Shown: one piece after another, positions 23,090 to 33,611 of the stretch
How the letters are laid out: each line of letters starts with the position of its first letter
How positions within the stretch are numbered: the first letter of the stretch is position 1
DNA from: Gnomoniopsis sp. IMI 355080
Taxonomy: Eukaryota; Ascomycota; Sordariomycetes; Diaporthales; Gnomoniaceae
Direction of reading: 5' to 3'
DNA: 64,000 nt
NCBI GenBank assembly: GCA_027946555.1
Contig: JAPEVC010000077.1
Coordinates: forward strand, 1 to 64,000
Made by a program: the position numbers and the translations under genes
Notes under the pieces: generated by a model
The model's database searches: none
What the model saw: only the letters and a program-made list of their open reading frames with translations
Told to the model about the DNA's origin: nothing

Positions 23090-23954
23090 GGTGCTGGTGT
23101 GACTTTACAAAGTTTCCCTCACAGCACTGCGGGTACCAAAGTAGGCGGCGAAGCAATGGTGGGAGCCTTGTGTGTAGGTGCGCGCCTTTGTGAGCCTCTC
23201 AAGTTTGGAGAGGCCCCGAAATTCGCCTCCGTATCGGCCCTCAAAATCGCTGATAGACAACTTTCCATCACGTAAACTACGGGCCCGACGGTACCCGCTT
23301 GCATGCCTCTTTGAGCCGGCGCGTCCCGAGAGAATGGTAGCCAATTGGTCTCAGATATTAGTAAGCATTGTTCCACTTCCAACGTCAGTCCATCAATTCA
23401 CAGTCACAGATGGACGAAAGGGACATGACAACGGTCGTGATATTCCGACCTGCTACAAACGCATGGTAATACCCATGGCAGAATCCGTACATCAAGGGCA
23501 AATTTCTCCATTCGCTATGTACCATCTATTGGGGCTGCGGACGAGGTGTCTTTGTGTCCGATAGGATGGTGCTACTTTGGGCAGGTAGCATTGCAGGACA
23601 AAACGGCTCGCACCATGCATGTTGGGTAGCCAAATTTCCCGTCTATCAGTACCGAAATCGTGCGGGTCGTCCTACATTACTCACATACTAGTAGTCGCTA
23701 GTCCCTGACAAAATGGATCAGCAATATAGTAAGGGGCAACGTTCCTTCCGAGTCATGGTGCTGGCTACCTGATCGGTTTGTCCGTTCGGGCAAGATGTGT
23801 CCGATACTAGACATCAATGATAAGTTCTGGGATATGAGGATGAGTACGCTGGGGAGAGAGCGTCTGTGCATGATAAACCCTCTGCCCTGAAGAAGGGACT
23901 TACTCCCGCCTTTTTGTGATCCTGCCAGCGCGAGAATAGTGCATACAGACCATC
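23090..23954. other. Divergent promoter of LIP5 and the glycosidase gene
   Basis: About 0.87 kb lies between two divergent starts. No gene, RNA or notable repeat is recognised. Confidence 0.5.
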
Positions 23955-26731
23955 ATGTTCTCCTTCTTGCTACTCGTCGTGCTCATCTCGACCGTCTTCG
24001 GTCAAGGTGATCATTTGGGGCTCGCAGATGGGTATCTGAATCTTAGTACGCAGAACTTCGATCTTGAAATAGTCCACGACGCCCAACTCTTGGTGTCGCT
24101 GAAAGCGTCTGGTGGCACATTCGATTTCCTCCCGTTTGGATATCTGCCGGTGCGAGCAGGCAACGGACAATACCACTGGGGAGATGTGACATTCCGCTAC
24201 AGAGCTGTCGGCAGTACAGCTTGGATCGATGGAGACTCATCCACAGCTCGGAGTCCCGTGACTGCGGTCACCGCAAGCAACAGCACATTCGGTACCGTGC
24301 TAGCTGCGTCCACTCTGGAAAAGACGCTTCCCTCGGACACTTCGACACTGGATGTAACAAGGCAGTGGTTAGATGTTGATGGAGATCTCGGGCTCTCCTT
24401 CACACTTACCAACACCGGTAACACCACAATCGAGCTCGGTAGCTTGGGCTTCCCGGCAGAATTCAACAACATTTTTACAAATTACTCCGCTGCCGAGACT
24501 CAACAATATTGCTCCCTATCCGACCCATACATTGGCATGCACGCAGGCTATATCCGCGTATCCCCCATCAACGGCAATGGTGCCGCGCTGATTGTAACAG
24601 CTCTGGGTGACACACCAATGGAGGCTTACCGCAATCTGGACGAGCCTTACTACGACAGCACGGCATACGGAAGCCAGGTGTTTGAGGGGCTCTACGAGTG
24701 GCAGACGCTGACCAAGGCGTGGGCGGAGAATGAGTGGAACGCGAGTGATCCATGGAACGTGCCGTCATCCAAGACCATCGCGGCCGGAGGCTCGTTGACA
24801 TTTGGGCTGAAGTTCTCGCTGGCGGATGGTGGAATCAGGGAGATCGACGACGCAGTCCAAGCGCAAGGGGTCCCTTATGCGAGAGGTATCCCTGGATACA
24901 TTATTCCTCAGGATCTCACTGCTCAACTCCTCGTTAAGCCTGGATCCGCGGGCGACGTTGCCAACATCTCGGTGGACCCGGCCGGCTCGCTCACCGTGAA
25001 CCAGGTGTCCACGGGTCTTTACTCTGTCACGCCCTCCGCTACCGCATTCGGTCGTGCCCGCGTTACCATGACGTACACCAGCGGCCAGATTCAGACTGTC
25101 CACTACTACGTCGTCAAGCCTGGTCCTGACCACCTCGCCGCACTCGGGAGCTTCCTCACGAACGAGCAATACTACACCAACACGTCGGACCCCTTCGGAC
25201 GCGCGCCATCGGTCATCTCTTATGACCACAGCGTAATGGCGCAGGTCCTTCAAGAGGATCGTGTGTGGATTGCTGGGCTCTCGGATGAAGCCGGCGCGGG
25301 GTCCTTTCTCGCTGCCAGCATGAAGCAATCTGCTCAGCCCAACGCCGATGAGATTGCCAAGCTGGAAGACTTTGTCGACGGGGTATTGTTCAAGACGCTG
25401 CAGCCGGACGACGGAAGCTACGCGGTGAGAAAGAGCATCTTTTATTATGGCATGCCAAACTATCCGTATTCCAGCGCGTATGACTGGACAGGATGGGAGT
25501 CGTGGACGGAAGCCGAGGCCTACGCAACCGATCGCGCGTACGACTACGTGCATGTTGCGGCCAGTTACTGGGCTTTATATCGGGCAGGAAGGGCCTACGA
25601 GGGTCTGTTGACGCACCATGCGTGGGATTGGTACTTGAACCAGAGCTACAGCACCGTTATGTCGGCTATGGCGCAGGATTCTGCTGGCAATTGGCTCGTT
25701 GGATATTCGACGGACGGTCTGATGGGCGAGACGGTGTTTGGCGAGATTCTGACGGACTTGAAGCGTGAGGGTTTCGCGGACAAGGCGAGTGCGTTTGAGG
25801 CAAAGATGCGTGCAAGGGCCCAGCTCTGGAGTACGATGGAGGATCCGTTCGGCAGTGAGATGGCGTGGGATTCGACTGGACAGGAGGGGGTGTATTACTG
25901 GTCAAAGTATTTTGCGTACAATGCTACGTCTGAGAAGACTCTTGACACAGTGCTGGGCTTCCAACCGACAGTAGCACACTGGGGCTGGAATGGCAATGCG
26001 AGACGATACTGGGACAATCTGTAAGTGTACCAAGCTGAATGCTTTGGGGCGCCGCTGGCAGATGATTGACCTACACACACAGATATGGTGGTAAACTCGA
26101 AAGAATCGAGCGCCAAATCCACCACTACGGCTCTGGCCTCAATGCCCTAGTCGCGTTGTCTGCATTTCGCAGCGACCCAACCGACGACTATCTTCTCCGC
26201 ATCGGATATGGAGGCATGAATGGTCCTCTCTCGAACATTCATGATGACGGATTCGCCGCGGCTTCGTTCCACTCCTTCCCTGAGACTCTGGCCTGGGATG
26301 CGTACAGTGGCGACTATGGTCCAAATCATGTTGGTCTGATTCTCGGGACAGGCACCTATCTGGCAGAGGATGATGATCTGGGCCTGGTGGCCTATGGCGG
26401 CACAGTTGAAGGCAGCGAAAATGGAACTGTGGTGGTCACGCCGAAGGATGCTGCCAGGAGGAAGGTGTTCGTGGGACCGTTGGGGCTGTTGATAGAGATT
26501 GATGCGGGCGTGATCCAGACTTTTACCTACACGTCTGGGGGCAGCTCACTGGAGGTCACATTGGGCCAGTTGGATACTGTACCGAAGACAAACTCAACAG
26601 TGATGTGGTTGAGTAGTGAGGGTGGAGACGCGGGCTACTCAGTCTCTGGGGCAGGAGTGTCACAGGTAAGGCTGGGATGGCAGATCCCTTTGAGTTCTGG
26701 TAGTTCCGTCGTCAATATTGGCCCTTCATAA
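23955..26731 (+). CDS. Large secreted glycosidase-like protein (DUF5695-like)
   Basis: Exons 23955-26020 and 26083-26731 (62-nt intron) give 904 residues. The first 16 residues (MFSFLLLVVLISTVFG) are a signal peptide. The mature protein starts with QGDHLGLADGYLNLSTQNFD, an opening I associate with fungal DUF5695 proteins. It has a beta-rich N-terminal half and an alpha-rich C-terminal half with many aromatic and acidic residues (YDWTGWESWTEAEAYATDRAY; HHAWDWYLNQSY; AHWGWNGNARRYWD). This is consistent with a six-hairpin (alpha/alpha)6 glycosidase fold. Many N-x-S/T sites fit a secreted glycoprotein. Catalytic residues cannot be assigned from sequence alone; candidates are Asp/Glu in the 'YDWTGWESWTEAEAY' region. 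The substrate is unknown. Confidence 0.7.
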
Positions 26732-26984
26732 TCTATTGATGGCTCCTGCTCAAGCAGTTGTGGCAAAATCAAAATGCAACGCTCCAAATCTCATGGATGT
26801 GTACAGACCATAATCCTTAGCCTTGCCAGAAAGCTTCTCCGAAGATGTCATTCATCTCTCAATCGTCCTTCTCCAATCGAATTTGCCAATGTCCTGTGAA
26901 TAGCCTCATACAAACCCAGATACCTGTTTGTTCCCTGATCTGCTGCTATCCATGGCGCCCTTTTACCAAGGTTAAATCAATGCC

Positions 26985-27658
26985 TCAGAGGCTGAGATTC
27001 CTCACCTTGCTCACAATGCGCTGCATCATGCGCTGGAATTGCTTGTCTTCCTCATGCTGCCCTTCAATGTCCTCCCTATATCTGCGTTTCTCTCGCTTGC
27101 GCGGTCGCGTCTCCGACTTGCCGCGACAGTGGTCACACAGGAAACTCTGGCATGGACGGTAGTTGTGGATCTCCTCCGTCCTGAGGACCATCTTGTGGCG
27201 GATGCTGCGGATTGCCTCCTCGTACTCTTGCTCGCGCTTGATGGCCTGAGTAAGTTGTTTCAGGCGAGTGGGAATCTCGAGCTGAAGCTCGTGTGCCTTG
27301 TTGTTGGAGGTGGTGATCTTGACCTCAATCTTTCCAACGCGGGTGGCGTCGCCAGACATGACTGCGTCTGTGAAAAGGCGAATTTTAGCTCAAGTCAAGG
27401 GAGAGAAGCCAATTTGAAAACCAGGCCTAGTTAGATGCAGAGCGCCTTACTATACAGTTCCTCACGCTGAGTGCGGTTGTGCTTGACAAGGTTTTCCTGC
27501 TTCTTGAGGATGTAGGCGTAGTAGACTTTGTGCTGGCGGCAGTCCTCATTAGCCGCACGCAGCCCTTCCATCAGCCTTCTTTTGTCGCGCTCCAGGTCGA
27601 GAATCTCCTGGTTAAGCCTGGTGACATGATCCTGCATGACTGGAGACAGAGGATACAT
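26985..27658 (-). CDS. Hypothetical coiled-coil protein with a Cys cluster
   Basis: I do not recognise the family. Exons 27658-27451 and 27367-26985 (83-nt intron, GTAAGG...TTCACAG) give 196 residues from ATG 27658 (MYPLSPVMQDHV). The N-terminal part is a heptad-like helix (HVTRLNQEILDLERDKRRL). Another charged helix (RLKQLTQAIKREQEYEEAI) precedes C-x4-C-x2-C (CQSFLCDHC), and a strongly basic/acidic C-terminus follows. The Cys arrangement could bind one metal with another ligand, or be unrelated. The spliced frame joins 'EELY' to 'NAVMSGDATRVGKIEVK' without a stop. An in-frame upstream extension to 27820 is unlikely because it reads through low-complexity leader-like DNA. Confidence 0.65.
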
Positions 27659-28370
27659 TGTGGTTGCACTTGGTCTTGTGCTGAGGGTTGCTGGAGCTGT
27701 TTGGGTTTGATTGTGATGTGTTGAAGATGGGCTGCAACGTCGTGATTTTGTTTGGTGTTGATTGAAATGGAAGGCAAGTTTGACGTCGAAGGTGGCAAAG
27801 AATCTGAGTTGAATCTCCAATTGTCAGTTGATGAAGGTTTGTTTGTATGGTTGTACAGGGTAGAAGGATATATATATGAGAGTGACCCGCGAAGTTCCAG
27901 AGCGAAGTTCCAGAAGAAACGAATTGTGGCTGGACCAGAATCGAAAGCTTGCATCAAAGTGAGGTCCAGGTGAAAGGCTACCAATGCAGACCTAGTTCTC
28001 ATTCTTGCTCCTACTAAAGAAATCAAAGATTGGAAAACATAAAATGACAGGAAAATTACATCAACATGGACAAAAGATTACTTGCTTTAGATGAGCAGCG
28101 ACTTGATCAGGTATAATTCCCTTTTCGCGTGATATTTTCTGGCTATGCTAATTCTCCAATGACATCTATCAAGCCTGCTATATATATTTATGTATTAATC
28201 CATGGACCTAGTTCTCGAGTATGTGCGTCTGAAAGTGCGAGGACTACCCACTACCATATGCTGTAGTAGAATTTCCGGCCTGTGAGGGTCATATTCGGAT
28301 GTTTCCATCAGCAATGATCGTGGAGTGGCTTCGCGCCTTTGTACCCCGTATGTGCAAATACTTATCTTTC
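27659..28370. other. Intergenic upstream of the coiled-coil gene
   Basis: This holds the leader and promoter of the coiled-coil gene and the 3' region of the monooxygenase gene. A perfect 13-bp tandem duplication lies at 27889-27914. Confidence 0.5.
27889..27914. repeat. 13-bp perfect tandem duplication
   Basis: GCGAAGTTCCAGA occurs twice in direct tandem about 230 bp upstream of the coiled-coil protein start. Confidence 0.9.
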
Positions 28371-30280
28371 TCAAGGTGAGGAGGAAGTCGCTTTCCATCT
28401 TGTGACGTTCAGCTTGACTAGATAGTCCTTTTCCTGCTCCGGTGTCATAGGCAGAACCCTTTTTCTTTCCTCTTCTAGCTTCAGAATTGCCTCTCTAGCA
28501 CCGTCCCATGTTCTCCTCTTTCCAGTCTCGAAATACCTATACATATGAGCGGTTTCAATGCCGTTAGACATCAAGTTATACATCTTCCGATCATTCCACC
28601 AGAACTTCCATCCCTTCCAACCCATCCAGCTCAGGTTGTTCATTCCTGTACCGGCAGCCTCGTGCAGCCATCTTTGAAACTCACACTGCTTGACCATGCT
28701 AGGTTCCACAGTACGTTCCAGCTTCCACCGTGATGCAACCCAATCATGGTGCTCGTCAACCCACTTGTTCATCTCGGTCAGGGATGGCAAGGGGTGGACC
28801 CCGCGAAAGACATTCGAGACTGCCATGGAGGTCACATCTGCAAAGCTAAATCCGTTGGACTTGCCATATGCAGAGTAGCAAAGCATTGCCAAAGAATCTG
28901 CATATCGTGGCGGGAACAAGTTCATCCATAAACGGTACATTGGGACTCCTCCATCCGGTGCACTACTGTAGCCATGGGTAGTAGGAATGCTGGTCTCGAC
29001 ACAGCCCTCCATGACGCTAAGCTCTGCTTTGTACCCAGTGCAGAGGATCACTGCGTCGATGTCCTCGAGAATCATACCATCGAGAAGCTCGACCCTTTTT
29101 GGACCAAGGAATCGTTTGATACCATGCACGGATTTTAGGCTGCCATCCTCGAGACGTGGCAGAATATTATCGAAGACAATGGCACTTGGAAGTTTGAGTG
29201 ACACGCTTGGTACTGGTCGGATACGCCATTCTGGTTTGAGATTGGGATACGAGAACTTGATGAAGAGGTCGATGGCAATATCCCCTAGAACGCGCACAGC
29301 TTCCGGGAAATGCGCCTGAAGAGTGTGGGTTATTTGACGCCGCCGCCAGGTTGCTAGGGCGTCCGTAGGAACACCTTTGCGGAAACGGCTGAAAGGAACG
29401 GCACCACGGCGGTGCGCGCTGTAGACCGGCCGTGCCGCGTGAGGCAGAATGTCGGGGAGAATATCAGCGGCGGTCGAGGACAGTCCGAGGACGATGACAC
29501 GTTTGCCAGCGAACGGTTCTGGCCTTGATTATGTGTTCAACGTCAGCTGGGCCAGTATTAGTGGGTTAATACGCAATATAGTCACTGACCTTCGATACTG
29601 TTGCGAATGCATGATTATGCCCTCAAATTCGTCTTGTCCCTCGAACTCGGGTACAGTAGCCTTGGTCTGGTAGCCGTGACAGAAAACCACTTTGTCAAAC
29701 TCGGCAGTGTGTATCTCCCCTGCCGTCTCGACCTCAAGGCACCACTTCGTGTCATCAGAATTTCGAAATGCTCTTTTCACTGCAGTGTTAAACACCCAGC
29801 TACTGAGAGTGTTGAAGTGTTTCGCATAGTCCTCCATATACTCTTGGAACTGATCTGATCGCAGAAAAATAGGATACTCTGCCAGAGCGACTTAGCATGT
29901 TGTTTTCTCGTCCAGCCCGCATTCACTCACTCTCTGGCATAGGGTAGTCACTGAAGCCGCAGGTGTACTTGCTGAGAAGGGCGGTAGTTCCTGAAAATAG
30001 ACTATCAATACTTAGGTCTACAAAACATGGCAAAAGAGGGCGAAGCTACTCGCTTGGTAGTGCGGTCGTGTGAGACGTATCCTCAGAGTATGCCCATAGG
30101 CCACCGACTTTTCCTCGTCTTTCAAAACCAGTGACCGAGAAGCCATCCTCGCGCAACTGCTTCAACATGGATAGACCGGATGGGCCTATTCACGGTGTGT
30201 GAGCTGAATCTATCTCTATACTTATCCTCGTATCAGATAGACTTACCAGCACCCACGACGGCAACAGTTTGGCTCGCCAT
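28371..30280 (-). CDS. Flavin-containing monooxygenase (FMO-like, class B)
   Basis: Five exons, 30280-30247, 30185-30054, 29990-29931, 29878-29590 and 29523-28371, join to 555 residues. The FAD-binding GAGPSG is at residues 10-15, and the FMO signature FxGxxxHxxxY is complete (F160, G162, H166, Y170 in FEGIIMHSQQY). A second Rossmann start is VIVLGLSSTAADI. This family uses FAD and NADPH to oxygenate nitrogen, sulfur or carbonyl substrates. The substrate here is unknown. Intron 2 appears to use a GC donor (AA|GCGAGT) because no GT site nearby restores the frame; the junction reads ALP-R-TTALLSKYTCGFSDY. The other junctions are standard GT-AG. The neighbour upstream is a divergent secreted phosphodiesterase with no evident link. 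Confidence 0.87.
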
Positions 30281-31123
30281 GGCTCGCGTCAGTGACGATG
30301 TCACCATAGACATAATCCAGACATATAGGAGATGTAGTGCAACAACGAAAGGAATGCCAAAACGGAATGCTCAGAATAGATCACAGTCAGCGTCTGATCA
30401 TTCCCACGCCCACAAGTCACATGCAGCTACTGTGCCGCAGCCACGCAGGGCGGCGTGGCACGGCAACTCGAAGTCAAATTTAAGTCAGATTCGGAGATAA
30501 AGAGTCCTACCAAAGCAGGTACAGCACATCGCTATAGAAAAACAGCGCTATGCGGCAACATCTAGCTGTTTGATTTGCCGGGGTCGTTCCGGGGCCGAGC
30601 TGGCGACCCCCCGAACTGGACCCGCTTTTCGCCGCGCCGTGTCCGGGACGTGTCCAAAAACCACTCCGGAGAGCTACTTCGGAAACCCTCAACTGCAACC
30701 TGTCTTGGAAATAATTTTTACGACGCGTATCATTGTTGATAGATACAGTGGCTTTCAAGGTTGGCAGGCTTCATAGGGTCACCTTTATAGTAAGCGAACG
30801 TCAAAGCAGTTCAAACCAGATTGGCCAAGCCGTATAGGTAAATTGATATCCAATCCAAGTCCGGGATCTTTGCTTGGCTTACGATCTAGGGGAAAAAATA
30901 TGGATAGACTCTAGAAAAAAACGTGCTTGAATGAGAGGCTTAGGTGGACACTCGCAGATTGCAATCCAAGAAGCTTGGTGCACCATTGACTCGATCTCAT
31001 GTATGATGCAAACCTACAAGAGAAGAGAGGCCAGCTGCGGCTGAGCTGCCTGCGACCTGGCTCACAATTTTCAAGAAAGTTCACCCCTATCACCGAATCA
31101 CATCTGCATATCCAATATCCATC
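30281..31123. other. Divergent promoter of FMO and GDPD genes
   Basis: 0.84 kb lies between two divergent starts. No gene or repeat is recognised. Confidence 0.5.
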
Positions 31124-32575
31124 ATGATGCGCAGTCTCACTGTCGCCGGCGCATGCCTTGCTGTTGCGAGCCCCGGCTTCGCAGCGCCTCTTGAAGCCAC
31201 CACCAGCGTGCCCTCACAACAGCCGATCACCAATGTCCAGCTCGGACCCCGTCCGTATTTTCTTATAGACAACATGGACCCCAGCCCGTTGAAAGACAAG
31301 CTGTTGTCCTGTTCTGAACTCGAGATGAAGCCCACACAGTTCAGCCTCGGCCATCGCGGCGGCGGCACCATGCTCATACCCGAGGAGACACGCGAATCGA
31401 TGGTTGCGGGACCTCGCATGGGCGCTGGTGTTGTCGAGTGTGACGTCGTTTTCACGAGCGACAAGAAACTCGTCGTAGGTTGTCCCTCTGTCTCTCAGAA
31501 TCATTTCGACCTTTAGCTGTCCCAGGAGGTGACCTGAGAGGGCTTTTCTGAAGAGTCATTAAGTTACGCCTCCTATAACACCTCAAACGCATAACTAGCC
31601 AATTGCAAATTATTGACGAAGAGAGGTATTAAGTGCCGGCACAGCCAGTGTGATTTGCACACGACGACCAACATTGTCGCCATCCCTGAGCTCAACGCCA
31701 AGTGTACGGTGCCATTCGCGCCGGCGGCCAATGGCACTGCTGCCACAGCGAACTGTTGCACGAGTGACATCACCGAGGCCGAGTTCAAGACGTTGTGCGG
31801 TAAGATGGACGGGTTCAACGGCAGCGCCACTACGCCCGAGGACTTTTTGAACGGCACGCCGCGCTACAGGACAGATCTGTACTCTACATGCGGCACGGTG
31901 ATGACGCACGCCGAGTATATCGAACTGGTTGATGGGATGGGGCTGCAATTCACGCCCGAACTGAAGACGCCCATGGTGCCCATGCCTTTTGGCGGCCCGA
32001 ACTCGACCTATACGCAGCAAGTCTATGCGCAGCAGATGATTGACGATTACAGGTCCGCAGGGATCGATCTCAAGAGGCTCTGGCCCCAAAGCTTCCTCTA
32101 CGACGATTTATTGTATTGGTTGCAGGCGGAACCTGAGATAGCAGGCCAGCTTGTGCTCCTGGACGAGTCTGGAGATACCCCTGAAACGTACCCAACGGCT
32201 GTGGCGAACCTGACCGAGTACGCTGCGGCTGGTGTAAAGATCATGGCGCCACCGCTGTCCTATCTCGTTGCTGTAGGAGATGATGGCAAGTCAATCATCC
32301 CGAGCCAGTACGCCATCGAAGCCAAACGCTTGGGCTTGAAATTGATCTCCTGGAGTCTGGAACGATCGGGTTTCTTGGGAGATGGATCAGCCGGAGGGTA
32401 TTACTATGAGTCGATCGCGAACATCACAAACAACGACGGAGATGTGTACAATTTGCTGAATGTTCTAGCGGAAGATGTTGGTATTCTGGGCGTTTTCTCT
32501 GACTGGTCTGCTACTGTTACGTATTACGCAAACTGTTTCGGACATTTCCCAACATATAACGACTGGGTGGATTGA
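31124..32575 (+). CDS. Secreted glycerophosphodiester phosphodiesterase
   Basis: Exons 31124-31474 and 31634-32575 give 430 residues; the 159-nt intron (GTAGGT...TTAAG) is the longest in the window. An N-terminal signal peptide (SLTVAGACLAVASPGFA) leads to the GDPD catalytic motifs: His77-Arg78 in LGHRGGG, Glu105 and Asp107 in VECDVVFTSD, and His120 in CRHSQCDLH. The last motif spans the intron junction, which confirms the splice. A TIM-barrel body follows. Such enzymes hydrolyse glycerophosphodiesters to glycerol-3-phosphate and an alcohol. Secreted fungal forms probably release phosphate or choline from extracellular phospholipid products. The start could also be the second ATG (31127). Confidence 0.88.
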
Positions 32576-33611
32576 GAGGCGAATATATCGCAAAGGTATG
32601 TGTGTGATTTGGGAAAAAGTCACTGGGAGGTCCCGAGGTCCCTATAGCTCTCCAGTTGAAATGAATTAGGGCACTAAATTGAGGAAGATGATTCCCACGT
32701 AGCCTTTGATAGGAAGGGGAAAGGCCTGGAAGTGGTCAAACATAGACCACATCGAAAACCCTCAGTTCAGCACGACCACCTACGCATGCAGCCTTAGAAC
32801 CTCTCGCAGATATCTATGCTACAATAGATTCAATAAGCTTGTTCTAGTTCGTCTCGGCAGTTTCTAATTTTCATAAACTCTAGTCCAAGGCTTTCGACCG
32901 GCTGGTTCACTCGGCTTTCTGCCTCTCTTTGAAAGAGTACTTAACCAACATTACCATAACCAGAGACGTTGTCGCGGATTTGGCTCCTTTCCTGGGAATC
33001 ACGAGCTCATCTATAAGTATTTTGCTGTGCCCAGGCGTTATGGCGTACTTGAGAATTTTCAAGACTCGCTGACAGGACGCATCTACTCTTCAAGACAAAT
33101 GTTGCAGGGAGTTCACGATCATATTAATCACTTGGTCTAGTTTAAGGATGGTGTATCAGGTGTATCTAAGTAGTACGTAGAGATGTATAAGCAATTTGTC
33201 GCTATGCAATCAAATATCCGGATTAGAAATGTCAATGGCTGGCATTTTGTGATTGAATTGTAGATGTCTAATGGATATTACCGATCCGTGTTTGACTCAT
33301 CTGACAAATCATTTGGCTCTGTGTAATTGAATTTCAGCATATTACATAGGTTGTTTTCCGTTTTGCAACCCGACTCGATTCTGTCGACGCCATGGGCGGG
33401 GGTTAGAAGTCAAGTGAAATTATCTTCTGGATTCATTCCTGTCAGATAGCCTACAACAGATCAGACCACTGATCGCAGGAGAACGGGCTCACAGCGACAA
33501 TCAGCACACGCATGTACAATGATGAGTAGGGTGAACATTCGTGACCTAGGAAGTCAACCAATTGGAGCTCTAACTAGGTGTTCCGGAGAAATGCAGCGAT
33601 CAACAAGACGC
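32576..33611. other. Intergenic, convergent 3' region
   Basis: About 1 kb lies between the GDPD stop (plus) and the carB stop (minus), so both flanks are 3' ends. No reading frame with recognisable content is present. Confidence 0.5.

Noticed and set aside
31610..32089. 159-codon antisense frame within the phosphodiesterase
   Set aside because: Shadow of the GDPD gene with no motif of its own.
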